This document shows positions 35,034 to 43,890 of a stretch of 64,000 bases of DNA, one piece after another. The DNA lies in assembly GCF_006440675.2 (NCBI RefSeq), contig NZ_CP083951.1:6171501-6235500 (forward strand), in the 5' to 3' direction. The position numbers were made by a program, and so were the translations under genes. The first letter of the stretch is position 1, and each line of letters begins with the position of its first letter. The DNA comes from Mesorhizobium sp. B2-8-5 (GTDB lineage: Bacteria > Pseudomonadota > Alphaproteobacteria > Rhizobiales > Rhizobiaceae). The notes beneath the pieces were generated by a model that was given only the letters and a program-made list of their open reading frames with translations, searched no databases and was not told the origin of the DNA.

Positions 35034-36315
35034 TTCCGGACACATGGGTTACGGTTTATACCGGAGACATGGGTAACACTTTTGGCCCGAAGGGGTTTTG
35101 GAGTGGTTCGAGCCTGCATGTCTCATCATCGAAGTATCCCAAATCATAGTCCATGAAGCTGGTCAGCCAGATATGGTCCTCGACCTGTTTGATGCCGACG
35201 GTCTGGCCGGCAAAGACGAGGCTGAGGTTGATCTTCCTGTGATTGTAACAGATGCGGCCGCAGGTGGTGACGGTGACGGCCTTGTCGTGAACCGGATAGT
35301 CGAGATCTGGCAGGCCGGCATAGGGCCGCGTTGAAGGTTGATAGCGCTCGGCTGGACAGTCCATGTCGAGCGCCTGATGCGGGCGTTCTGAATTGAACTC
35401 ATCGATGAAGTCATCGAATCTGGCCTGCTGCTGAAGAAAGTTGGCGCCAGCCGGTTTGGTGGTTTCCTTCTTCAGGGTGAGGTGCATCCGCTCATGGCGC
35501 CCGTTCTGCTGCGGGCAGCCCGGTTTGATGCGCTCGATGTCGATGCCCAGGCGTAGCCACCAGACCGACAGCTTGCTGAGGTTGAACAGCGCATTGGGGC
35601 TGGCAAAGGGAACGCCATTGTCAGTCCTGATCGCACTGGGCAGGCCGAACTCCTTGAAAACGCTTTCGAACACGGTGAAGGCATAGGCCTCCTTGGTGGT
35701 CGACAGCGCCTCGCAGGCGATGAGATAACGGCTGGCGAAGTCGGTGATCGTCAGCGGATAGCAATAGCGCCGATCGGCGAGCATGAACTCGCCCTTGTAG
35801 TCGGCACACCAAAGATCGTTGGGGCGATAGCCGTTTGAAAGCGGTGTCCCCGTCGCCCTGTTGCGCCTTCGCTTGCGATGCTCGACCATGCCGTGCCGGT
35901 CCAGAACCGCATGCACCGTCGAGATCGCGGGGCGGTGCACATCCGGGTACAGCCTGGCCAACCGCTCGCGTATCTTCGGCGCACCCCATGTCGGCTTGTC
36001 CTGCTTCAGACGCACAATCAGCTTCTCGATTTGAAACGGAAGCTGATTGGCATGGCGGTAGGGCCGACGCGACCGATCCGTCAGCCCTTCAAGGCCGCTG
36101 TCGTTGTAGCGCGTGAGGATCTTGTAGCCGGTCTTGCGCGAGATATCGAACTCACGGCAAAGCACGGCCATCTTCTCGCCGTCCAGCAGCCGGGCGATGA
36201 ACTTCAGCCGCTCTTCCATGACGTTACAGTCCTTCCAAGGCACCTTGCTCTCCTCGCAAAGGGCCGAAAGTGTAACCCATCTATCCGGAATGAACTGTCA
36301 CCCATCTCTCGGGAA
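35034..36315 (-). mobile_element. IS481-family insertion sequence
   Basis: Imperfect inverted repeats of about 54 bases lie at 35034-35087 and 36262-36315; each contains two copies of a sub-repeat around ATGGGTTAC/ATGGGTAAC. They flank one full-length transposase gene. A target duplication could not be seen. The left end is 15 bases from attR, so the insertion is just outside the island. Confidence 0.87.
35056..36243 (-). CDS. IS481-family DDE transposase
   Basis: A 395-residue protein from GTG 36243 (MPWKDC...), intact. An N-terminal HTH region (ERLKFIARLLDGEKMAVLCREFDISRKTGYKILTRYNDSG) is followed by a second HTH and the rve integrase core with the DDE residues in DLWCADYKGEF, IRTDNGVPFASP and the Glu-containing NGRHERMHLTLKKE segment. 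The C-terminal beta domain follows. The start lies inside the IS close to the right repeat. No frame breaks are visible, so the element could still be active. Confidence 0.94.
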   Translation of the reverse strand: MPWKDCNVMEERLKFIARLLDGEKMAVLCREFDISRKTGYKILTRYNDSGLEGLTDRSRRPYRHANQLPFQIEKLIVRLKQDKPTWGAPKIRERLARLYPDVHRPAISTVHAVLDRHGMVEHRKRRRNRATGTPLSNGYRPNDLWCADYKGEFMLADRRYCYPLTITDFASRYLIACEALSTTKEAYAFTVFESVFKEFGLPSAIRTDNGVPFASPNALFNLSKLSVWWLRLGIDIERIKPGCPQQNGRHERMHLTLKKETTKPAGANFLQQQARFDDFIDEFNSERPHQALDMDCPAERYQPSTRPYAGLPDLDYPVHDKAVTVTTCGRICYNHRKINLSLVFAGQTVGIKQVEDHIWLTSFMDYDLGYFDDETCRLEPLQNPFGPKVLPMSPV

Positions 36316-37196
36316 GGGCACTTCTCTCGACATTCCCTTTCGCCGAAGCTCCTACGCTTGGGTTTCTGCAACGCACTGAAATTGCTCATCTTTTCGGACG
36401 AGAGGGCGCGGGCAGGCGCGTTTCTCGGAATTTCGGCGTATTTGGTCCAACGGAGCACAGGGGTGGTATTTCCGTTGGTATTGGACATCCTGTTGGTATC
36501 GAAACAGCCAGAGGGAGGTCTCACGAATGGCCCGTTCTGAGGTTGTGTGCGTCAAGTTCTGCAAAAAGGGACGGCCATGGATACTGGTATTTCGGAGCGT
36601 CGGAATTCCTGCCTGGAATCTTCTGCGACGGTGCTGTAGGCCTGCTAATGATAGCGGTTGGCATCGTTCTAATGTTGTCGGGCGCAGTACCTTAGGCGCG
36701 GGTGCTAGACTAGGCGGACTTTGTGTACGGTTAGAACCAGCTTTGACGCGACCTTGCGGTTCACACCCTGCGGAAGCACTATCCCAACCGCAATGGTCCC
36801 TCAAATAGTGTATGGTCCGGCCTGCGATCCTGTGTCACCATCGGAAAGCAGGCTGGGCTTTCCGAGGTGCGCGAGATGTCAGATATAAGCGCCGAGGCCA
36901 TTCTTTCCCGTATCGAGGCGGTTCACATGATGCGTAAACGACGCGCGAATTTGCCTTCAATCCAAGCCTATCAATCACTGAGCAATTCGAACATCCTCGC
37001 CGCTTGAGCGGGGCGTACAAAGCTCCCATGTGACCCTAGCCTCGAGTTGCGACAGAACCCATTCCGGCACATGAAATCCGGGCGACTAATTCCGTGACCC
37101 GATTCGTTGTGGACTGGCCCTCCAGCGACGCCGCCACTTTCGCCGATAGCCTGAAGGATCTGTGATCCTAGCGCCTCTGGTTGAGATTCGTTCCCT
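36316..37196. other. 880-base stretch with no convincing gene
   Basis: Overlapping frames on both strands (such as 36204-36524 minus and 36527-36808 plus) lack ribosome sites, motifs and consistent codon use. The region lies between the IS481 element and the end of the LysR operon, and may be decayed sequence left by insertions. Confidence 0.5.
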
Positions 37197-38120
37197 TCAG
37201 AGGACGGCGGCAACCATTTGGTTGAACTTCAGATTTGAAACTTCCGTCACAAGCTTCATGAAGGCCCCGATTGGACGAAGTTCTTGACGTGCCTTCAGGC
37301 ACGTTGCGAATGACTCGGTGAATGGCTTGTGATCTGCGATCGACAATGGCGTCAACCGGTCGTCGAGCTGGAACTCGGTCTTTGACACAATGCCGGCACC
37401 CAAGCCTGCCGCGACCGCTTCCCGAACACCATCGCGCGGGATCTCCATGACCACGTTTGGTCGGATCCGATGCAATTCCAGCATCTCCTCCAACGCCCGA
37501 CGGGTCATCGAACCGGGTTCGCGAAAAATCATCCGTTGCCCATCGAGTTCCTCGAGATCGATCTGCTGCCGGCCTGCCCACGGATGATTGCGGTGGACGA
37601 AGATGATGACCTCATGGCGGCCAAGCTGAACGAGATCAAGACGCGGGTCGTCGTAGTCCCGGCCGATGATGGCGACATCCACCTCGTAATTCATGAGCTT
37701 GTTATAGACGACGTCGGAATTGCCGCTTTCGAGCGAGACCTGCACTAAGGGGTATTGAGCATGGAACGCGGAGAGAAGTTCCATGACGAAGAACGGGCCC
37801 ACCGTGCCGACGCGCAACTTGCCCGAAATCTGATTGCCTTCGGCACGCAAGATGCCGACGGCCTGCTCCTCCAGCGAGAATATCTGGCGCGCCACTGTCA
37901 GAAGAGCTTCTCCCGCGTCCGTCAGTTTCAAGCCGCGCGGCGAGCGCAAGAAGAGCTGAACATCATAAGTCTCTTCAAGCGCTTTGACCTGGGTGGTCAC
38001 GGTCGGTTGGCCGATGCAGAGCAGATCGGCTGCCTTTGTGAAGCTAAGCTCGCGACCCACCGCGTAGAAGGAACGCAGCTGGCTGAAATTGACGAAATGA
38101 AGCTTGTTAGTGCCGCCCAC
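37197..38120 (-). CDS. LysR-family transcriptional regulator
   Basis: A 307-residue regulator from GTG 38120, which has GGGAG upstream; the frame extends much further upstream through the hydrolase gene, but that part is a shadow. The N-terminal HTH (NFSQLRSFYAVGRELSFTKAADLLCIGQPTVTTQVKALE) is typical, followed by the substrate-binding domain (GKLRVGTVGPFFVMELLSAFHAQYP...). It is the last gene of an eleven-gene minus-strand run and overlaps the hydrolase stop. It resembles CysB/CbbR-like members that control catabolic genes; its effector is unknown. Confidence 0.88.
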   Translation of the reverse strand: MGGTNKLHFVNFSQLRSFYAVGRELSFTKAADLLCIGQPTVTTQVKALEETYDVQLFLRSPRGLKLTDAGEALLTVARQIFSLEEQAVGILRAEGNQISGKLRVGTVGPFFVMELLSAFHAQYPLVQVSLESGNSDVVYNKLMNYEVDVAIIGRDYDDPRLDLVQLGRHEVIIFVHRNHPWAGRQQIDLEELDGQRMIFREPGSMTRRALEEMLELHRIRPNVVMEIPRDGVREAVAAGLGAGIVSKTEFQLDDRLTPLSIADHKPFTESFATCLKARQELRPIGAFMKLVTEVSNLKFNQMVAAVL

Positions 38121-38952
38121 GGCCTGTCTCCCTGCGAAAGGCTTCAGCCATCCGCACGATTTGTTCAGCGATTTCCGAGCGTTCCTCCAACAGATCGCAC
38201 AATATCGTATAGTGGTTTTTTCCGCGCATCGGAACCAGTTCGGCGTGCTGGCCCGAGCCGCTCCAATAGGAAGAGAACTGCCGCGACTGCTCGCGGAACT
38301 CCTGGGTCTCGTCTGTGCCGACGATGGCCGCGAGCCGACAACGCGGCACCGGCCAGCGGATCGGGCTGATCCTTGCGGCCCGCTCGCGATCGAGCCCAAG
38401 CGCCGCGTTGAGTGACGTCTCTGCCAGCGGCTCGACATCGAAGATGCCGCTGATCGGAACGCAGCCCGCCAGCGGCGCGCCTGCCGTGAGGCTTCTCATC
38501 GCGAGTGTGGCAGCAAGATGACCGCCGGCGGAATGGCCGCTCGCGATCCAGAAAGCCGGGGGCGCTGCAAGGGTTCGCAAAATCGCCTGCACGCAGGCCC
38601 CGACGCGTGCAACGATCGCGTCGATACGGGTCTCAGGCGCCAGCGGATAGTTTGGCAGCGCCACGGAGAAGCCGCGGCGAACGAGCGCCGAGGCGACAAA
38701 GGAATAACGGTCCTTGTCGAGGCTCTGCCAGTAGCCGCCATGTACGAAAACCACCAGCGGCGCACCCGCGCCAGCCGCAAACAGGTCGAACACTTCACGC
38801 GGATGCGCGCCATAGGCGACGTTGCGCCGGCATGTCAGTGAGCTGCGGGCAGCGGCGCTCGTCTCGTCGAAACGTCTATAGACGTCCGTTCTTTCCGGAT
38901 GACGGTCGCGGAAGACATAGCCATGTTCCTTGTTGGAATTCGCGCCATTCAT
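38107..38952 (-). CDS. Alpha/beta hydrolase (formamidase/esterase-like)
   Basis: A 281-residue hydrolase. The oxyanion motif HGGYWQ (residues ~70-75) and the nucleophile elbow GHSAGGH are clear, with a C-terminal His in GKNHYTIL and an Asp in VGTDETQEF. The HGGYWQ pattern is common in kynurenine formamidases and related esterases. Its start overlaps the dehydrogenase stop by 4 bases. It may open an ester or lactone formed by the upstream oxidation enzymes; the substrate is unknown. Confidence 0.85.
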   Translation of the reverse strand: MNGANSNKEHGYVFRDRHPERTDVYRRFDETSAAARSSLTCRRNVAYGAHPREVFDLFAAGAGAPLVVFVHGGYWQSLDKDRYSFVASALVRRGFSVALPNYPLAPETRIDAIVARVGACVQAILRTLAAPPAFWIASGHSAGGHLAATLAMRSLTAGAPLAGCVPISGIFDVEPLAETSLNAALGLDRERAARISPIRWPVPRCRLAAIVGTDETQEFREQSRQFSSYWSGSGQHAELVPMRGKNHYTILCDLLEERSEIAEQIVRMAEAFRRETGRGRH

Positions 38953-40058
38953 TCGAAGAGAACGATGCTGCGCACCGACTCTCCCGCTCGCATCAGGTCG
39001 AAGCCGCGATTGACCTCACTGAGCGCCAGGTTGTGTGTGATCTGCCGATCCAGATCGAGCCGGCCGTCCATGTAACAATCAATCAGCTTGCTCAGCCCGC
39101 TGCGTCCTTTGACGCCACCGAAATAACTGCCGCGGATCGTGCGGCCATAGCGGACGCCAACCGGCGGGAATCCCATTTCGGCGCCGGGCGGCTCGACACC
39201 GAGCAACACAGCGGCGCCCCAGGCCGGCTGGGAGCAGTCGAAGGCCTGCCGCATGACCGGCACGATGCCCGTACATTCGAATGCGACATCGACGCCGCCG
39301 TCAGTGAGATCGCGAACCGCCTGCACGACTTTGGCGTCCTCGCGTGACGCATCGACAAAGTCGGTCATGCCGTAGGAGCGCGCGAGTTCGGACTTGCTGT
39401 GCGTCAGGTCGATGCCGATGATCCTTGCGGCGCCGGCAAGCCGCGCCCCCTGCACAACATTGATGCCAATGCCGCCCAGCCCAAAGACGGCAACAGCGTC
39501 GCCCTCGCGGACCTCGGCCAGCGCCGCGCCGACGCCCGTGGTGACGCCGCAGCCGAACAGGCAGACCTTGTCCAGCGGCGCATCCTTGCGGATCTTCGCC
39601 AGCGCAATTTCAGGGACGACCGTATAGCGGGAAAGCGTCGAGGTGCCCATGAAATGGTGCACCGGTCGCGATTCGATCGAGAAGCGCGAAGTTCCATCCG
39701 GCATGACGCCCTTGTCGCGCGTCGGCTTGATGGTCCAGCAAAGATTGGTCCGCCCGCTCCTGCACATGCGGCAATGCCTGCATTCCGGGCCATAGAGCGG
39801 AATGACATGGTCGCCCGGCTTGAGATCGTAGACTCCATCGCCCACCTCGACCACTCGCCCTGCGCCCTCATGTCCGGGAATGAGAGGATAGACGCTGGTC
39901 GCGTTGACGCCATCGAGCGCGGTGAGGTCCGTGTGACAAAGGCCCGAGGCGACGATCTCTACGAGCGCTTCGCCGTGACCGGGCGGCGCAACCTGCACTT
40001 CTGCTATCGCTAGCGGCTTGTGGATCTCGAAGCAGATCGCGGCGCGTGAACGGATCAT
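38949..40058 (-). CDS. Zinc-dependent alcohol dehydrogenase (class III-like)
   Basis: A 369-residue medium-chain dehydrogenase. Catalytic zinc ligands are Cys41 (GLCHTDL) and His63-Glu64 (GHEGAG); a structural zinc site is formed by Cys93, Cys96, Cys99 and Cys107. The Rossmann motif GLGGIG lies near residue 194. It is similar to class III and MDR enzymes that oxidise primary alcohols with NAD. In this operon it probably oxidises the alcohol produced by the desaturase-like hydroxylase. ATGA-type overlaps connect it to both neighbours. Confidence 0.92.
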   Translation of the reverse strand: MIRSRAAICFEIHKPLAIAEVQVAPPGHGEALVEIVASGLCHTDLTALDGVNATSVYPLIPGHEGAGRVVEVGDGVYDLKPGDHVIPLYGPECRHCRMCRSGRTNLCWTIKPTRDKGVMPDGTSRFSIESRPVHHFMGTSTLSRYTVVPEIALAKIRKDAPLDKVCLFGCGVTTGVGAALAEVREGDAVAVFGLGGIGINVVQGARLAGAARIIGIDLTHSKSELARSYGMTDFVDASREDAKVVQAVRDLTDGGVDVAFECTGIVPVMRQAFDCSQPAWGAAVLLGVEPPGAEMGFPPVGVRYGRTIRGSYFGGVKGRSGLSKLIDCYMDGRLDLDRQITHNLALSEVNRGFDLMRAGESVRSIVLFE

Positions 40059-41302
40059 GACGCCTGCCTGCCGAGTTCATCGCCGAAGCGCGCAAAGCCC
40101 TTGCGAATGAGTTCGGCGTCGTCTGGCCTTGCGCCGGCCTTGATCATCTCGCGCGCGATGCGGATGTCGCGGCCGCATCCGACCCCGACCGCGCCGACCA
40201 GCCGGTCGCCCGCCGTAAAATATGCGAGATAGGCACGATCGCCCGGTTTGCCACGTTCATACGCCGGCTCTCCGATGCCTGGCATCCCTGCCACTTGTAA
40301 GTTGAGGTCGTATTGATCCGTCCAAAACCAGGGCACCTCGCTGTAAGGGGATGGACTGCCGCACAGATATGACGCAACGACGGCCGCTTGGTCTTCCGCA
40401 TTCTTCCACGACTCCAACCGCCAGCGCTGACCGAAGAAATGGTTCTCATGAGCCGCGACATCGCCCGCTGCGAATATGTCGGGATCGCTGGTCTGCCCAA
40501 ATTCATTGACGACAATGCCGTTGTCGACATGCAGGTCTGCTTCGCCGGCAATCCGGTCGTTCGGCGTGCCGCCGATGCCCACAACGACAAGGTCGGCCTC
40601 CAGCATCGATCCGTCATCGAGATGGAGGTGCCCTGCGGCGTCCAGCGTCTCGGACGAAACGACTTGCCGATCACAGAGAATGCGTACGCCTGCCCGTTCA
40701 TGGAGATCGGCGAGCCATTGTGAAAGATAAGGCGGAAGCAGTCGGCTCAACGGGCGCCCGGCGGCTTCCAGAACCGTCACCGCCGCGCCGAGTTTGACCG
40801 CGCTTGCGGCGACCTCCAGGCCGATCAGCCCCGCCCCGACAAGCACCAACCGAGCGCCAGCCACGATGCGGCCGCGTAGCGCGAGCGCATCCGAGAACGA
40901 GCGAAGATAGAAGGTGCGTGCCGCGACAGGCTCAAGCGATCGGATCCTGCGGGGCGACAATCCCGTGGCCAAAACCAGTTTCCGGTAGGAGAGGCTGCGG
41001 CCGTTAGAGAGAGCCACGATCTTCTCTCGCCGGTCGATGCCCATCGCTTCAGCGCCCAGATGGAACCGGACGCCGATCTCGTTCCACCGTGCCGGCGATA
41101 GCAGATAGGCATTTGCCGGGACGCCGGCTGACGTCAGCACGCCCTTGGACAAAGGCGGCCGCTCGTAGGGCAGCTCCGTTTCGACCCCGGCCACGTCGAT
41201 CGGCCCGACAAAGCCGCCGTGCCGCAACCTTTCCGCGACGCGACCGCCGGCGTGTCCTGCGCCGACGATCACAACCCCGGTCGTTCTCCCTGGGCCTGCC
41301 AC
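40055..41302 (-). CDS. FAD-dependent ferredoxin reductase
   Basis: A 415-residue flavoprotein from GTG 41302; the longer upstream frame lies inside the desaturase gene. It has the FAD-binding GAGHAGG (14-20), ETELPYERPPLSKG, a second dinucleotide motif LVGAGLIGLEVAA for NAD(P)H, and FAAGDVAAHEN near the FAD site, followed by the reductase C-terminal domain (VPWFWTDQYDLNLQVAG). These are traits of the rubredoxin/putidaredoxin-reductase type used with Rieske or 2Fe-2S ferredoxins. It begins 5 bases after the desaturase stop and should feed electrons to the Rieske ferredoxin at 48901-49245. Confidence 0.92.
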   Translation of the reverse strand: MAGPGRTTGVVIVGAGHAGGRVAERLRHGGFVGPIDVAGVETELPYERPPLSKGVLTSAGVPANAYLLSPARWNEIGVRFHLGAEAMGIDRREKIVALSNGRSLSYRKLVLATGLSPRRIRSLEPVAARTFYLRSFSDALALRGRIVAGARLVLVGAGLIGLEVAASAVKLGAAVTVLEAAGRPLSRLLPPYLSQWLADLHERAGVRILCDRQVVSSETLDAAGHLHLDDGSMLEADLVVVGIGGTPNDRIAGEADLHVDNGIVVNEFGQTSDPDIFAAGDVAAHENHFFGQRWRLESWKNAEDQAAVVASYLCGSPSPYSEVPWFWTDQYDLNLQVAGMPGIGEPAYERGKPGDRAYLAYFTAGDRLVGAVGVGCGRDIRIAREMIKAGARPDDAELIRKGFARFGDELGRQAS

Positions 41303-41307
41303 GCCGT

Positions 41308-42303
41308 TCAGGCCCCCTGCCCGGCAGGCGTGGCGCGGCCACTGCGCAGCACCTCGCGGATGATCTCGCGATGCACCTGGAAGTAGCTCTTGCTGACACA
41401 TTGAAGATGCGGCGAGACCTCGTCATGAAGCCGGCCCAGCGCATGAAACGGCACAGAGGAAGCGAGGTGGTGCTCCGCATGGAACGGCATGTTCCAGTAG
41501 AGCATCCTGAGCAACGGGTTCGCGAGCGTGGTCCTGGTATTGGCAAGCAGGTTCGGACTTTCCTCGGCGCCGGTGTGCTCGGCCATGCGGATGGCGCGCA
41601 GCACCGGCTCGCCCATCACCCGGGGCAGCAGCCAATAGGCCAGCGCGATCGTGCTGCCGAAATAGATCGAGACGGCGGCGACGGCGACATAGAAGAGGAC
41701 GAGCAGCCGAATCTCCAGCATCACCTGCTTCCAGACCGATTCCGGCAGGAACTCACGCTCTTCCTCGGTGAAGCGCCCGGTCGTGCCGCGCCACAGCGTA
41801 CCGACCAGCTTCGGCCAGAAGGAGAGGCCGACTATCTGCCCGAAATAGTCGCGAAGCGATGTCGGGAACGGCACGATATCCGGATCATGGTCCTCGTGCT
41901 GGGTGAACGTATGGTGGGCGGCATGCCTGTATTTGAAGTAGAGAAAGGGACGGAAGGTGAAGGCTGCGACCGCAAAACCGACGGCGTGGTTGATCCATCG
42001 CGAATGGAAAGCGGTGCCGTGCGAGCATTCATGCAAGGGCGCGAACAGCAGCACGACGACGATGCCGTAAGCGAGCATCGAAGGTATCAGCAGCCACGGT
42101 GTTCCACCCGAGAGGTAGACGGCGAGCACGCCGAGGGCCAGGGCCGTAAGATGGACTGCCAATCTGATCAGCCCCGGTCCATTGGACCGCGTGCGAAGCG
42201 TCTTCAGCTTGTCGCGTGAAATGATCTCCGGTCCCGTCAGCGGCCATATCTTGCTGCCGATGCCACCGATCCCAGCATAGCTCGCGGAATTATCGCCTTG
42301 CAT
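41308..42303 (-). CDS. Membrane fatty acid desaturase/hydroxylase family protein
   Basis: A 331-residue membrane protein with all three His boxes: His91-ECS-His95, His127-AAHH131 and His275-AEHH279, which bind the di-iron centre. Hydrophobic helices at ~47-66, 70-90, 108-120 and 195-235 match the family topology. With a Rieske ferredoxin and an FAD reductase in the same gene run, a hydroxylase role on a small substrate is as likely as lipid desaturation. The reductase gene follows by 5 bases; the ABC ATPase gene ends 97 bases upstream. Confidence 0.92.
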   Translation of the reverse strand: MQGDNSASYAGIGGIGSKIWPLTGPEIISRDKLKTLRTRSNGPGLIRLAVHLTALALGVLAVYLSGGTPWLLIPSMLAYGIVVVLLFAPLHECSHGTAFHSRWINHAVGFAVAAFTFRPFLYFKYRHAAHHTFTQHEDHDPDIVPFPTSLRDYFGQIVGLSFWPKLVGTLWRGTTGRFTEEEREFLPESVWKQVMLEIRLLVLFYVAVAAVSIYFGSTIALAYWLLPRVMGEPVLRAIRMAEHTGAEESPNLLANTRTTLANPLLRMLYWNMPFHAEHHLASSVPFHALGRLHDEVSPHLQCVSKSYFQVHREIIREVLRSGRATPAGQGA

Positions 42304-42400
42304 GCCGATCCTCCTTCAGATTGCGCATTGTCGCGACAGGTCTAACGGGTCGCGACATCGAAGAAAAATTCATTGTTCCTATGGCGTTATCGCTTCGGCG

Positions 42401-43885
42401 CTAGGCCACGAAGCAATGCGCGATTGCTTCCGCGGAGAAGTCCTTGCGGTGAAAATGTCCGGTCACTCGACCGCGGCTCATGACGAGGATGCGGTCGCAG
42501 GCATCCATCATCTCCTGCAGCTCAGTGGTCAGCAGCAGGATTGCCTTGCCCTGTTCTGCCAGGTCCTGGATTGCGCGCCATATCTCGAACTTGGCGCCCA
42601 CATCGACGCCGCGGGTCGGGTCCTCGGCGATCACGATGTCGCCGCCGCGTGCGATCCATTTGCCGATGACGATCTTCTGCTGGTTCCCGCCAGAGAGTTG
42701 CGACGCCAGTTGCGCCAGGCCGTTGGTCTTGATTGCCAATGTGCGCACCAGGCCGTTGGCCGTCGCGTTTCTTTGCCGGCGTTTCATGAAGCCGAGGCGG
42801 CCGAGTCGGCGCAGGATCGTCATTGCGATATTGTCGCCGACGCTCATCGGCAGGACGAGGCCCTCACCTTTGCGATCGGCGGGCATGAAGCCGATGCCGA
42901 AGGCGATGGCGTCACGCGGAGAGCGCAGTTGCACCTTGCGTCCCTGAACGCGGATCTCGCCGCGATCGATAGACTGGTCGCCGAAGATCGCGCGCACGAC
43001 GGCCTCGCGCTGGCAGCCCAGCAATCCGGCGATGCCGACGATCTCGCCGGCCCGCACCTGCAGGCAAATATCCTCGAAGACCCCGGCCTTGCCGATCCCC
43101 TTCGCCTCCAGCGCGACGTCGCCACAGCGCCTCTCCTTGTAGGCGGACTGACCCGGCTTGTGTTCACGCCCGACCATCAACGTGACAAGAGCAGCCTCGT
43201 TCAAGCCGGCTATATCCCGGGTGGCGACGACATGGCCGTCGCGGAGCACGGTGACGCGATCCGAAATCTGCACCACCTCGCTCAACCGGTGCGAGACGTA
43301 GACGATGCCGAGACCGTTGGCCTTCAGCTTGCGAATGATGGCAAGCAGATGCACGACCTGGTCATCGTTCAGCGAGGCGGTCGGCTCGTCGAAGACGAGG
43401 ACGCGCGGACGGCTCGCCAAGGCGCGGCATATCTCGACGATCTGCTGCTCGTTGAGGCTGAGTTCGCCGACCGCCCGCGAAGGATCAAGGTTGACATGAA
43501 TTTCATCGAGCAGGTCCTTCGCCATGCGGTTGAGCATAGCGCGTGTCTTGCCGAGACGACCGGCCGGTTCACGGCCGAGAAAGATGTTCTCGGCGACGCT
43601 CAGGTTCGGACATAGCACCAGTTCCTGGTGGACCAGCGCCAGCCGGTTGGCGAGCGCCACCGTGGGATCGTTGAGGACCACGGGCTGGCCGCCGATCCTG
43701 ATTTCGCCGCTGTCGGGCGCGACGAGGCCATTCATGACCGACAGCAGCGTCGACTTGCCGGCGCCGTTCTCGCCGACCAGGGCATGAACTTCGCCGGCCT
43801 TCAGATCGAAGGTCACGTCGGAGAGTGCAATGACGCCGGGATATGTCTTGCGGATCGATTGGACCTCGAGCAGTGGGGCGCTCAT
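42401..43885 (-). CDS. Sugar-type ABC transporter ATPase (duplicated domain)
   Basis: A 494-residue protein from the ATG at 43885 with two ABC domains, as in RbsA/XylG/LsrA. The first has Walker A GENGAGKST, the Q-loop, signature LSLNEQQ and Walker B VLVFDEPT; the second has the altered P-loop region GLLGCQRE and signature LSGGNQQK, with Walker B DIVIAEDPTRGVD. It powers import by the two permeases at 45463-47468 using the binding protein at 47546-48844. The start is 5 bases after the kinase stop. Confidence 0.93.
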   Translation of the reverse strand: MSAPLLEVQSIRKTYPGVIALSDVTFDLKAGEVHALVGENGAGKSTLLSVMNGLVAPDSGEIRIGGQPVVLNDPTVALANRLALVHQELVLCPNLSVAENIFLGREPAGRLGKTRAMLNRMAKDLLDEIHVNLDPSRAVGELSLNEQQIVEICRALASRPRVLVFDEPTASLNDDQVVHLLAIIRKLKANGLGIVYVSHRLSEVVQISDRVTVLRDGHVVATRDIAGLNEAALVTLMVGREHKPGQSAYKERRCGDVALEAKGIGKAGVFEDICLQVRAGEIVGIAGLLGCQREAVVRAIFGDQSIDRGEIRVQGRKVQLRSPRDAIAFGIGFMPADRKGEGLVLPMSVGDNIAMTILRRLGRLGFMKRRQRNATANGLVRTLAIKTNGLAQLASQLSGGNQQKIVIGKWIARGGDIVIAEDPTRGVDVGAKFEIWRAIQDLAEQGKAILLLTTELQEMMDACDRILVMSRGRVTGHFHRKDFSAEAIAHCFVA

Positions 43886-43890
43886 TGCGA

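Noticed and set aside
35878..36540. 220-codon frame crossing the IS481 right end
   Set aside because: It is antisense to the transposase for most of its length and has no motif.
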